Below are positions 40,240-48,765 of a stretch of 64,000 bases of DNA, piece after piece. The DNA lies in NCBI RefSeq assembly GCF_024721155.1, contig NZ_JAHVAP010000006.1:186001-250000 (forward strand). Reading direction: 5' to 3'. The notes under the pieces are model-generated. The model saw nothing but the letters and a program-made list of their open reading frames with translations, was not told the origin of the DNA and searched no databases. The stretch is from Mucilaginibacter phenanthrenivorans. GTDB taxonomy: Bacteria > Bacteroidota > Bacteroidia > Sphingobacteriales > Sphingobacteriaceae. Position 1 is the first letter of the stretch, and each line of letters begins with the position of its first letter. The position numbers and the translations under genes are program-made.

Positions 40240-41256
40240 ATGAACACAAACAAGATCCGCCTGAGCGTATTGGATCAATCTCCCGTTCGCAAAGGCGTTA
40301 CAGCCGAGCAAGCCGTACAGGAAACCATCGAGCTGGCAAGATATACCGATCAATTAGGCTACACCCGTTTTTGGGTATCAGAACATCATAATACCGGCAG
40401 CCTGGCAGGCTCAACGCCCGAGGTACTGCTGGCCTATATTGCATCGCAAACGAAAAATATTCGCATTGGCTCGGGCGGCGTAATGATGCCCAATCACAGC
40501 GCGTTAAAAGTTGCCGAAAATTTCAGGATGCTGGAAGCGTTGGCTCCGGGCCGTGTGGATTTGGGGATGGGCCGCGCGCCCGGCACCGACAGGATCACAG
40601 CCTCCATGCTTAACCCATCGAACCAGTTCCGTGAGCAAGATTTTATTGAGCAGCTTTACGAGCTTAACAACTATTTTCATGACCGGGGCGAACCCGGCAC
40701 GCCGCAGCTAAAGATCCGTGCCATCCCCCAGGTACAAACTGTTCCCGCTATGTGGCTGTTAAGCTCAAGCGGACAAAGCGGCCTGTTTGCTGCACATTTC
40801 GGCATGGGGTTATCCTTTGCACATTTCATAAACCCGGTTGGCGGCCCGGAAGCAGTAGCCCTGTACAGGGATCGTTTTAAACCATCGGACGATATGGCAA
40901 CCGAACATGCAAACGTGGCCATATTTGTTTTTTGTTCGGAGGATGAGGAGAAAATCCGCCAGCACCAGGCTTTGATGGATTACCGCTTTAACCAGTTCGA
41001 AAAAGGCGGTGGCCTAACCCCGGTAAATTACGAGGATATTAAAGATGTTGAGTATTCGCAAGGTGAGTTGGACCGCATTATGTACAACAGGGCCCGCGTA
41101 ATAACCGGTACGCCCGGCCAGATAAAATTAAAGCTGAAATGGCTCGCTGAAGATTACAAGGTTGATGAAATTATAGCAGTTACCATTACGGAGAGTTTTG
41201 AGGACAGGCTGACGAGCTACAAGTTATTAGCGGAGCAGTTTTTGTTAGATGATTAG
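40240..41256 (+). CDS. LLM-class flavin-dependent oxidoreductase (MsnO8/YvbT-like)
   Basis: 338 aa. Characteristic opening LSVLDQSPVRKGVTAEQAVQETIELARYTDQLGYTRFWVSEHHN, then NIRIGSGGVMMPNHSALKVAENFRMLEALAPGRVDLGMGRAPGTD. This subgroup is often annotated MsnO8. It uses reduced FMN; substrate unknown. The gene ends GATGATTAG and runs into a word-repeat hairpin. It is only distantly similar to the LLM protein at 28192-29217. Confidence 0.9.
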   Translation: MNTNKIRLSVLDQSPVRKGVTAEQAVQETIELARYTDQLGYTRFWVSEHHNTGSLAGSTPEVLLAYIASQTKNIRIGSGGVMMPNHSALKVAENFRMLEALAPGRVDLGMGRAPGTDRITASMLNPSNQFREQDFIEQLYELNNYFHDRGEPGTPQLKIRAIPQVQTVPAMWLLSSSGQSGLFAAHFGMGLSFAHFINPVGGPEAVALYRDRFKPSDDMATEHANVAIFVFCSEDEEKIRQHQALMDYRFNQFEKGGGLTPVNYEDIKDVEYSQGELDRIMYNRARVITGTPGQIKLKLKWLAEDYKVDEIIAVTITESFEDRLTSYKLLAEQFLLDD

Positions 41257-41328
41257 TTAAGTAGAGACTAGAGATTAGTTACTGTCGCGTTTTTAAGCCC
41301 AATCTCTGATCGCCAGTCACTAATCGCT
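41253..41328. repeat. Gene-end hairpin of degenerate words (F)
   Basis: Left arm tagttaagtagagactagagattag, right arm aatctctgat...cactaatcgc. The words repeat the gattag of the stop codon region of the LLM gene. Confidence 0.5.
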
Positions 41329-41380
41329 AACACTGGCAGGATAGTTGTTTGAATAATAATTCATTACAAAAGTTATTACT

Positions 41381-41839
41381 ATGGAAACCATCGAAAAACC
41401 GATAGAGGTATTTAACGACCTGATAGAAATAAATAACGACCGTGTAGCCGGGTTCGTTCATGCAGCACAGGAACTGGAAGAAAAGGATCTCGATCTAAGA
41501 ACGTTATTCCTTGAATTTAGGGACCAAAGCCGCAGCTACGTTCACGAGCTCGGTACAGCTATAAACAAAAGTGGCGGCGAGGTGGAAATGGGCATGAGTG
41601 GCAGCGGCGCTATACACAGGATGTGGCTTGATATTAAATCAGCTTTTAGCGGGCACGATCGTAAAACGGTTTTGGAAGAATGCGAACGTGGTGAGGATGC
41701 CATAAAAAAGGCTTACCAGGCTGCGTTAGATCCTGAAAATGGGCTCTCACCCGAATTTACTGCAATTGTACAGCGCCAGCAGATGGGGATAATTGCGGCA
41801 CATAATCAAATAAAGGCGCTGCGTGATAGTGAAGATTAA
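41381..41839 (+). CDS. PA2169-type four-helix-bundle protein (DUF2383)
   Basis: 152 aa, all helical. FNDLIEINNDRVAGFVHAAQELEEKDLDLRTLFLEFRDQSRSYVHEL and WLDIKSAFSGHDRKTVLEECERGEDAIKKAYQAAL are the ferritin-like DUF2383 pattern. The family is linked to general stress and is usually induced in stationary phase; biochemical function is unknown. Stands alone. Confidence 0.88.
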   Translation: METIEKPIEVFNDLIEINNDRVAGFVHAAQELEEKDLDLRTLFLEFRDQSRSYVHELGTAINKSGGEVEMGMSGSGAIHRMWLDIKSAFSGHDRKTVLEECERGEDAIKKAYQAALDPENGLSPEFTAIVQRQQMGIIAAHNQIKALRDSED

Positions 41840-42273
41840 GCGCTAAATGAAGAGGTGGCTGATGAATTAAGAATATCCCCGCTCCCAAGTTAACTTGACT
41901 TTGGTCATTTTAAAAATTAACAAAATAATTCTTAATGAATTGTGGGGTTGTTCATTTACTTAATTCATGCCTTCACATTTCAGATTAAAAAGGCAAACAC
42001 CATCGCAGAAAAACACCCATTTAAAGATAATTGACCTGATATATAACAACATAACATCAGTAAATTTGATTTTTCAGGAGAAAATACCGCTAAGTAATAC
42101 CCCGATCTTGCCAATTTTGCATTGTGTTTTATTAAATAAATTAAATCTTTTTGATCGCCCGTACCGTATGTTAACGTGGTAGCAATAGAATATAAATACC
42201 AGTCAAATTATTTTAATTGTATCTTTGCTGCTGATAATAAAAACAATTCTATTACCAATTATATTATATCCTT
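41840..42273 (+). other. Gene-free spacer before the desaturase
   Basis: 434 bp, very AT-rich. It holds an inverted repeat built on gaattaagaat and attcttaat (41863-41940), and a TATCTTTG box at 42220-42227, the likely -7 element of the desaturase gene, 47 bp before its GTG start. A 71-codon frame at 41967 shows no protein-like features. Confidence 0.5.
42220..42227 (+). promoter_or_regulatory. Candidate -7 element TATCTTTG of the desaturase gene
   Basis: Exact TAnnTTTG match in the spacer; no TTTG at the -33 distance. Confidence 0.5.
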
Positions 42274-43008
42274 GTGATCATTCTCATATTCTTCCTGGCA
42301 CATTGGTTTCTATCACTGTTTTTCCAGACCTTTTTTTTACACCGCTATGCATCTCATAAAATGTTTAGCACGCATAAAATCAACGAACGCATTTTTCATT
42401 TATTAACGTTTGTTTGCCAGGGTTCATCTTATTTGAATCCGCGCGCATATGCTATAATGCACCGTGAGCACCATGCTTACAGCGACACAGAAAAAGATCC
42501 GCATTCTCCGTACTTTTTCAGGGATGTTTTTCAAATGATGTGGCGCACCGCACAAAGCTATAAGCTTTACGAAAAACGTTTAAAGGAGCCCGATGCTCAG
42601 TTTAAAGGGAATTATCCTGAATGGCGTTTGCTTGACTATTGGGGATCAACCTATGCTTCAAGAATTCTTTTCGGAGTATTTTATGTAGCATTTTATGTAG
42701 CATTTGCCACCCATTGGTGGATGTTCCTATTGCTGCCTATCCACTTTATGATGGGCCCTATCCATGGCGCAATAGTAAACTGGTGCGGACATAAATATGG
42801 TTATGCCAATTTTGACAACGGCGATAAATCAAAAAATTCAACCCCGTTTGATTTACTTATGTTAGGCGAACTATTCCAGAACAACCACCACAAACGCCCC
42901 AACAATGCAAATTTTGCCGCCAAATGGTTCGAGTTCGACCCAGTTTACCCGGTAATGAAAGTTATGCATTGGGTGAGGATCATAAAACTCAGGAAAGCGT
43001 ATTTATAG
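42274..43008 (+). CDS. Membrane fatty-acid desaturase (acyl-CoA desaturase type)
   Basis: 244 aa integral membrane di-iron enzyme. The histidine boxes are HRYASH, HREHHAYSD and NNHHKRP, with an extra HGAIVNWCGHKYG, and there are four or so hydrophobic spans (FFLAHWFLSLFFQTFF, LFGVFYVAFYVAF, WMFLLLPIHFMM). The start is GTG 42274, giving MIILIFFLAHWF; no ATG lies before the first membrane segment. It would introduce a double bond in acyl chains, possibly in response to cold. Confidence 0.88.
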   Translation: MIILIFFLAHWFLSLFFQTFFLHRYASHKMFSTHKINERIFHLLTFVCQGSSYLNPRAYAIMHREHHAYSDTEKDPHSPYFFRDVFQMMWRTAQSYKLYEKRLKEPDAQFKGNYPEWRLLDYWGSTYASRILFGVFYVAFYVAFATHWWMFLLLPIHFMMGPIHGAIVNWCGHKYGYANFDNGDKSKNSTPFDLLMLGELFQNNHHKRPNNANFAAKWFEFDPVYPVMKVMHWVRIIKLRKAYL

Positions 43009-43096
43009 CTGAAAGCCAAAAGCGTAAAGCTCAAAGCTACTTATTGTTGGAAAGGTTAAAGGCTGGCTTTTTGCTTTAGTCTTTAACCTTTCTGCT
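43008..43096. repeat. Gene-end hairpin of degenerate words (G)
   Basis: ctgaaagcc / aaaagcgta / aagctcaaa and the complementary ttaaaggctggctttttgc / tttagtctttaacc. It spans from the desaturase stop into the last codons of the convergent ABC gene. Confidence 0.6.
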
Positions 43097-43715
43097 TATA
43101 ATCCGAAATACTCAACCGTTCATCGCAAAAGCTGTATTCATGCTCCTGGTTTGAGCAGATAATGGTGAGGCGGTTTGCAGCAAATTTTTGAACAAGGCTT
43201 AAATACCAGTCAACCCCCTGGGTATCCAGGTTTGAGGTAGGCTCGTCCAGCATCAGCATCGGCGTATCTGAGCAAAATGCAAGAGCCAGCTTTAGCCGCT
43301 GCTTCATGCCGGATGAAAAATACCGGATCATTTTATTTTTATTGTTCTCCATCGCTAGCAAAGCAATCACTTCATCTTTACCTAATCCATACTTATAATT
43401 CTTAAACTTGAAGTGGAAATCGATTACCTCGCTTAAAGTAAATTCTTCAATCAACTCCAGGTAAGGTGCCGCAAGGCTTAGATGCTGATATACCTCACTA
43501 ACCTCAACCGGGGCTTCATTATAAAAGTATTCGAGCTTTCCTGCGGATGGCGCAAGGCTGCCGTTTAAAACCTGCAGCAAGGTCGATTTTCCGGAGCCAT
43601 TCGGCCCCAGTATGGCGTAAGTTTTATTATCAGTAAAAGTATGGTTAATCCCCCGGAAGATCCAGTCACGGTTAAAACGGCGGCCAATGTTTTGGAGGGA
43701 GATGGTGTAGTTCAT
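43083..43715 (-). CDS. ABC transporter ATP-binding protein
   Basis: 210 aa. Walker A GPNGSGKST, signature YFSSGMKQRLKLA (SSGMKQR), Walker B LMLDEPTSNLD, and the distal His segment CSNQEHE. The start ATG at 43713-43715 (MNYTISLQNIGRRFN) is preferred over one 21 nt upstream that falls in repeat sequence. It is a single-domain ATPase, downstream of lpxA on the same strand. Its permease is not in the window; linkage to LpxA/LpxC suggests envelope transport but does not prove it. Confidence 0.9.
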   Translation of the reverse strand: MNYTISLQNIGRRFNRDWIFRGINHTFTDNKTYAILGPNGSGKSTLLQVLNGSLAPSAGKLEYFYNEAPVEVSEVYQHLSLAAPYLELIEEFTLSEVIDFHFKFKNYKYGLGKDEVIALLAMENNKNKMIRYFSSGMKQRLKLALAFCSDTPMLMLDEPTSNLDTQGVDWYLSLVQKFAANRLTIICSNQEHEYSFCDERLSISDYKQKG

Positions 43716-43826
43716 AGTTAATGGTTCATGGTTCATAGCCGAAGCGTTTTTGGCTTATAGCTTACTAACCCAGGAGTTCTACACTACCGAAGCTACCATG
43801 AACTATGAACCATCAACTATGAACTC
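43708..43826. repeat. Hairpin of degenerate 8-9-nt words (H)
   Basis: Left arm gttcatagttaatggttcat / ggttcatag; right arm ctatgaacc / atcaactatgaac. It lies between lpxA and the ABC gene and abuts both the lpxA stop and the ABC start. Confidence 0.65.
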
Positions 43827-44612
43827 TTAAGAATTCCCAAATCCCTTCATGATGCCGCGTTGCGAGTTCTGAACAAAGTTAATGATCTCGTCACGTTCAA
43901 CAGTAGGGTTAAACTCAGCCTCGATGATATCAAGAGCTTTAGTCACGTTATATTTCTTCAGGAATATGATCCTGTAGATCTCCTGGATCTCGTTTATGGT
44001 GGCGGCAGAGAACCCCCTGCGGCGTAAGCCTACCGAATTTATACCGATGTACGATACCGGCTCGCGACCGGCTTTGGTATAAGGGGGAACATCCTTACGC
44101 ACCAGTGAGCCACCCGAGATCATGCTATGTGCCCCGATCTCAACAAACTGGTGTACGGCTGATGTACCTCCGATAAAGGCATAATCATATACATTAATGT
44201 GGCCGGCAAGCTGCACCGAGTTTGCAATGATCACATTGTCGCCAATAACACAATCGTGCGCTACGTGAACATAGGCCATCAGCAGGCAATTGCTACCGAT
44301 GGTAGTTGTATTTTTGTCAAGCGCGGTGCCGCGGTTAAGCGTTACGCATTCGCGGATCACTGTGTTATCCCCAATAGAGACGGTGCTTTGCTCGCCTTTA
44401 TATTTCAGGTCCTGCGGAGGAGCCGATATTACAGCGCCAGGGAAAACGCGGCAGTTTTTACCTATCCGGGCACCATCCATAATGGTGCTGTTTGAACCTA
44501 TCCAGGTACCTTCGCCAATTTCCACATCTTTATGTATGGTAACAAAGGGTTCAATTACCACGTTATCGGCTATTCGGGCCTGTGGATGTATGTATGCTAA
44601 AGGCTGGATCAT
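43827..44612 (-). CDS. lpxA: UDP-N-acetylglucosamine acyltransferase
   Basis: 261 aa. The left-handed beta-helix hexapeptide repeats are plain (HPQARIADNVVIEPFVTIHKDVEIGEGTWIGSN), with catalytic His in the segment MAYVHVAHDCVIGDNVI. HINVYDYAFIGGTSAVHQFVEIG is a conserved LpxA motif, and the C-terminal helical domain ends NFVQNSQRGIMKGF. It adds the first acyl chain in lipid A synthesis. Its start overlaps the lpxC/fabZ stop by 4 bp, so the genes are translationally coupled. Confidence 0.96.
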   Translation of the reverse strand: MIQPLAYIHPQARIADNVVIEPFVTIHKDVEIGEGTWIGSNSTIMDGARIGKNCRVFPGAVISAPPQDLKYKGEQSTVSIGDNTVIRECVTLNRGTALDKNTTTIGSNCLLMAYVHVAHDCVIGDNVIIANSVQLAGHINVYDYAFIGGTSAVHQFVEIGAHSMISGGSLVRKDVPPYTKAGREPVSYIGINSVGLRRRGFSAATINEIQEIYRIIFLKKYNVTKALDIIEAEFNPTVERDEIINFVQNSQRGIMKGFGNS

Positions 44613-46018
44613 GCTTCTTCAGTGTTTGTTCTTTTTACTATTTGTGCCATTAGCTCGGCCTCAACCACTACACGGTCGCCAACCATTCCAACACCCTTCA
44701 TTTGTGCAATACCGCGCCTTATAGGGGCTATCAGGCTGCAATGGAATATGATGGTATCACCGGGTACTACCGGTAGTTTAAACCTTGCATTTTCAATTTT
44801 AAGGAACAAGGTAATATAATTTTCAGGATCGGGCACCGTATTTAATACTAATATTCCTCCTGTCTGCGCCATCGCCTCAATTTGCAACACCCCGGGGAAC
44901 AAAGGTGTTCCCGGAAAATGGCCCCGGAAAATCTCCTCGTTCATTGTTACATTTTTCAATCCTACCACATGGCTTTTTGTCAATTCAAGAATCTTGTCTA
45001 TCATTAACATTGGCTGCCTGTGCGGCAGGATCTTCATTATCTCAACGGTATCATATACCGGTTTAGCGTTCGGGTCGTAAACTTTTATGTGCTTGCGGCT
45101 ACGTTCCTTTTTAATCAACGATTTTATCTTCTTTGCAAAGGCCACGTTTGCAGCGTGTCCCGGCCTTGCCGCCATAATGTGCCCGCGTAACGGCACTCCT
45201 ACCAGCGCAAGGTCGCCGATCATGTCCAGCAGTTTGTGCCTTGCCGGCTCATTTTGATGGCGAAGCTCGATATTATTCAGGATTCCCTGTGGCGCAACTT
45301 TAATATCCTTGCGGTTAAAGATCCTGGCAAGGTGGGCCAATTCTTCTTCATCAACTTCCTTATCCACAACAACAATAGCGTTGTTAAGGTCACCGCCCTT
45401 TATCAGGTCATGCTTTAGCAGCATCTCCAATTCATGCAAAAAACAAAAAGTACGGCATGAGGCAATCTCCTTATTAAATTCGGATATGGTAGAAATACTG
45501 GCATGCTGGCTGCCTAAAACCTGCGAGTTGTAATCAACCATACAGGTAAAGCGGTAATCGTCCAAAGGCATTGCTACCATTTCAACCTTACGGTCGGGCT
45601 CGGAGTAATGAATATTATATGGGATGTGATAATACTCGCGGTCAGCTTCCTGCTCAATAAAGCCTGTATCTTTAATAGCATCAACAAACTGGATCGAGCT
45701 GCCATCCATTATAGGTGTTTCCGGCCCATCCATATCAATCAGCACATTATCAACCTCTAAACCAACTAACGCTGCCAATACGTGTTCAATAGTGCTAACA
45801 CTGGCGCCGTTTTGGGTAATGGTAGTGCCGCGTGAAGTATCGGTAACATTGTCGCAATCGGCATCAATTACCGGCGAACCTTCCATATCAACACGCCTGA
45901 ATTTATAACCGTGGTTTTCAGGAGCCGGATTAAAGGTAAGTGTAACACTTTGCCCGGTATGCAAACCAGTACCCGAAACCGAAACCGGCGCCTTAATAGT
46001 TCTTTGTTTTACATTCAT
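44609..46018 (-). CDS. lpxC/fabZ: Bifunctional LpxC deacetylase / FabZ dehydratase
   Basis: 469 aa fusion typical of Bacteroidota. The N-terminal LpxC domain (residues about 1-310) shows GTGLHTGQSVTLTFNPA, STIEHVLAALVGLEVDNVLIDMDG (zinc His) and HKLLDMIGDLALVG with zinc His/Asp; it deacetylates UDP-acyl-GlcNAc. The C-terminal FabZ domain (about 325-469) carries ILPHRQPMLMIDKI and the dehydratase motif GHFPGTPLFPGVLQIEAMAQTGG. Thus one protein commits lipid A and elongates acyl chains. It is in a tight operon with lpxA. Confidence 0.97.
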   Translation of the reverse strand: MNVKQRTIKAPVSVSGTGLHTGQSVTLTFNPAPENHGYKFRRVDMEGSPVIDADCDNVTDTSRGTTITQNGASVSTIEHVLAALVGLEVDNVLIDMDGPETPIMDGSSIQFVDAIKDTGFIEQEADREYYHIPYNIHYSEPDRKVEMVAMPLDDYRFTCMVDYNSQVLGSQHASISTISEFNKEIASCRTFCFLHELEMLLKHDLIKGGDLNNAIVVVDKEVDEEELAHLARIFNRKDIKVAPQGILNNIELRHQNEPARHKLLDMIGDLALVGVPLRGHIMAARPGHAANVAFAKKIKSLIKKERSRKHIKVYDPNAKPVYDTVEIMKILPHRQPMLMIDKILELTKSHVVGLKNVTMNEEIFRGHFPGTPLFPGVLQIEAMAQTGGILVLNTVPDPENYITLFLKIENARFKLPVVPGDTIIFHCSLIAPIRRGIAQMKGVGMVGDRVVVEAELMAQIVKRTNTEEA

Positions 46019-46023
46019 CTTTA

Positions 46024-46186
46024 TAGTTCATTGGTTCATTAGTTCATTAGTTTATTTGTTTCTGCTTCTCACAGAGTGATATAAACTTGTAGAACCCAAC
46101 CATTTTTAGAATTCTGCATTATCTTCATTATTCAAAAGCTCACTTCGGTAAAACCAATGAACTAATGAACCAGTGAGCTAATGAAC
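46024..46186. repeat. Hairpin of degenerate 9-nt words (I)
   Basis: Left arm gttcattgg / ttcattagt / tcattagtt, right arm accaatgaactaatgaacca and gctaatgaac, which contains the lpxD stop codon (TAG of gttcattag, read on the minus strand). Confidence 0.65.
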
Positions 46187-47221
46187 ATCCTTCTTCAATT
46201 CTGTAATTATTTTTTCAAGTTCGTTAACTTTTTTCTCTAAATCGGGCAGGCGGTTAATAACAATCTGCGAACGCATGTGATTGGAGTACGGCTGCGCAGG
46301 CGATCCCATCCATTTCTTGCCTTCATCGGCCAATGTACGGCTTATGCCCGACTGGGCCTGTACCTGTGATCCCTTTGCTACAGTAATGTGACCAACAATG
46401 CCAACCTGGCCACCAATTATACAATTTTCGCCGATTTTCGTGCTGCCTGAGATGCCGGTTTGTGCTGCAACCACCGTATTCGACATGATCTCCACATTGT
46501 GCGCCACCTGGATCAGGTTGTCCAGCTTAACTCCTTTGCGGATAATGGTTGAACCCATTGTGGCCCTGTCGATAGTTGTATTTGACCCTATCTCCACGTC
46601 ATCCTCAATCACCACATTCCCTATTTGGGCTATTTTGCTGTAGGTGCCATCGCCAACCGGAGCAAAACCAAACCCATCGGCGCCTATAATTGTGCCAGAA
46701 TGGATAATTACATTATTGCCGATCTTACAATCGAAATAAACTTTTACACCTGCATATAAAGTAACGTTATCCGCAAGCGTAACATCGTCAGCAATATATG
46801 TTTGCGGGTATATCTTGCAGTTGTTACCAATCTTTACATTTGGGCCAATATAGGCAAATGCGCCAACATAAACATCGTCGCCAATAGTGGCCGACGGATG
46901 GATAAAGCTTGGCTGTTCGATGCCTTTTTTGTTAAGCTTGATGGTGTTATACATCTCCAGCAAAACGGTAATGGCGGTATACGCATTTTCAACCCTGATA
47001 AGTGTAGCCTTTACGGGCTCTGCAAGTACCTGGTCGTTATTTACAATTACCGCTGATGCATCAGTGGTATATAGGTATTGCTCATATTTGGGATTCGCCA
47101 AAAAAGACAACGACCCGGCCTGGGCCTCTTCTATCTTGCCTAGCTGACTTACCTGCACCGAGGGGTCACCTTCAACTGTTCCATTAAGCATCGAAGCTAA
47201 TTGCTGTGCGGTAAATTGCAT
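46178..47221 (-). CDS. lpxD: UDP-3-O-acylglucosamine N-acyltransferase
   Basis: 347 aa. An N-terminal uridine-binding domain (LASMLNGTVEGDPSVQVSQLGKIEEAQAGSLSFLANPKYE) precedes the hexapeptide beta-helix (YIGPNVKIGNNCKIYPQTYIADDVTLAD) and the catalytic-His area VAHNVEIMSNTVV. A short coiled tail follows. It acylates the glucosamine 2-amine in lipid A synthesis. The C-terminus ends DVH with the stop inside hairpin I. It heads the lpx genes and is followed by lpxC/fabZ after 159 bp of repeat. Confidence 0.95.
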   Translation of the reverse strand: MQFTAQQLASMLNGTVEGDPSVQVSQLGKIEEAQAGSLSFLANPKYEQYLYTTDASAVIVNNDQVLAEPVKATLIRVENAYTAITVLLEMYNTIKLNKKGIEQPSFIHPSATIGDDVYVGAFAYIGPNVKIGNNCKIYPQTYIADDVTLADNVTLYAGVKVYFDCKIGNNVIIHSGTIIGADGFGFAPVGDGTYSKIAQIGNVVIEDDVEIGSNTTIDRATMGSTIIRKGVKLDNLIQVAHNVEIMSNTVVAAQTGISGSTKIGENCIIGGQVGIVGHITVAKGSQVQAQSGISRTLADEGKKWMGSPAQPYSNHMRSQIVINRLPDLEKKVNELEKIITELKKDVH

Positions 47222-47259
47222 CGGGCAAATTTAATCGTTAATAGTATAGTAACAAAATT

Positions 47260-47342
47260 AGTTGATTGGGTTGATTAAGTGGGCGATTGATTGGGCTAAA
47301 AAGACTAACTTATTCAACCTAATCAACTTAATCAACCAATTC
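47260..47342. repeat. Hairpin of degenerate 9-nt words (J)
   Basis: Left arm gttgattggg / ttgattaag / cgattgattgg; right arm cctaatcaacttaatcaacc, which overlaps the last codons and stop of the HD gene (…LVD*). Confidence 0.65.
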
Positions 47343-48557
47343 CTTCTTGTAGCAAAGTATATATTTTTCCACGGTTTTTGCCAGTGCAGCCAGGTTTGAA
47401 TTGTCGCTGGCTTCGGTAATATCTTTTATTGCTCCATTCTTCATTAAGATCTGGATATTGCCGTCGCCCGATTTGTAGGCCTTATTTCGGATGCTATCCT
47501 CAAATACGAAATACGAAGCCTCGTGCTCGCTGATATTGTATTGCGCGACAGCACGTTTTAGTAATTTGGCAATAAACGCCTTATCGGGCGGCTCGTTTGT
47601 TATATCTACCTTATACAAATCGCGCTGAACAAGATCAGTGCAAAGCTTTGATAATACAAAATCATCGTGCATTGCCCAGATCTTCACAGCAGCCATAATA
47701 TCGGTATCATCCAAACTGGCAAATGTTTCCAGGTAATGGTCCTCGTTCATAAAGGCATCCCGGCTTACCGGCTTCTTCAGGAACTTGCTCAACGCCGGGG
47801 TAGCAAAAACTTCTACCCCATTTAAAGCTAATTCACGACTGCGTTTAAGGATCTTCACCAGCGTTTGCTCGGCTGCTATGACGGTTTTATGCAGATACAC
47901 CTGCCAGTACATTAACCTGCGGGCTATTAAAAACTTCTCTATCGAGTAAATTCCCTTTTCTTCAACTACTATCTGGTCATCAACAACATTGAGCATTTTG
48001 ATGATGCGGTCTGAACTGATCACCCCTTCGGATACACCGGTAAAAAAGCTGTCGCGGTTAAGGTAATCCATGCGGTCCATATCCAGCTGACTTGATACCA
48101 GCTGATGTAGAAATTGCCGAGGATAATTGCCCTCAAAAATATTTATGGCCATGCTAAGCCTACCATTAAATTGCAGGTTGAGCCTTTGCATTATCATGGT
48201 GGAGATATCCTCGTGCGAGATATTCTCAACTATGCTATCCTCCAAAGCGTGCGAAAACGGACCATGGCCTATATCGTGCAATAATATGGCGATGGTAACA
48301 GCTTCCTCCTCTTCATCGCTAATTTCATGGCCTTTGTTACGTAGCGTTTCGATAGACATGCTCATCAGGTGCATAGCGCCCAGCGCATGGTGAAACCGCG
48401 TGTGCAAAGCGCCTGGATATACAAGGTGAGTCATACCTACTTGCTTAATATACCTTAGCCGCTGAAAATAAGGGTGTTCAATCAGGTCGAAGATCAGCTC
48501 TGTTGGGATGCTGATAAACCCGTAAACGGGATCGTTAATTATTTTCTTTTTATTCAA
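47328..48557 (-). CDS. HD-domain phosphohydrolase (dGTPase-like)
   Basis: 409 aa cytoplasmic metalloenzyme. The HD signature is RFHHALGAMHLM followed by ILLHDIGHGPFSHALED. SQLDMDRMDYLNRDSFFTGV is a further conserved metal/catalytic segment seen in dNTPase-like HD proteins. The substrate is likely a nucleotide, but members of this subgroup are mostly uncharacterised. It lies upstream of lpxD on the same strand, a conserved arrangement, and divergent from porX. Confidence 0.9.
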   Translation of the reverse strand: MNKKKIINDPVYGFISIPTELIFDLIEHPYFQRLRYIKQVGMTHLVYPGALHTRFHHALGAMHLMSMSIETLRNKGHEISDEEEEAVTIAILLHDIGHGPFSHALEDSIVENISHEDISTMIMQRLNLQFNGRLSMAINIFEGNYPRQFLHQLVSSQLDMDRMDYLNRDSFFTGVSEGVISSDRIIKMLNVVDDQIVVEEKGIYSIEKFLIARRLMYWQVYLHKTVIAAEQTLVKILKRSRELALNGVEVFATPALSKFLKKPVSRDAFMNEDHYLETFASLDDTDIMAAVKIWAMHDDFVLSKLCTDLVQRDLYKVDITNEPPDKAFIAKLLKRAVAQYNISEHEASYFVFEDSIRNKAYKSGDGNIQILMKNGAIKDITEASDNSNLAALAKTVEKYILCYKKELVD

Positions 48558-48765
48558 TGTTATTATAAGCTGTGCAAAAGTGTTAAATAAAGGTAATAGC
48601 AGTGTCTTATATTTGTTAATTTATGTTAATCACTTCAATAAATAACAACAAAAGCCGTGCTTTGGGGTTTAATAATATGATTTCACAGGTTGTTTTTCGA
48701 TTTCAACTATTAGATTATGTTAATCTAAAATCCTAATTTAGAACAATCTACTTAAAATACATACC

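Noticed and set aside
41967-42182. A 71-codon frame before the desaturase
   Set aside because: AT-rich, no domain, no start context; likely chance.
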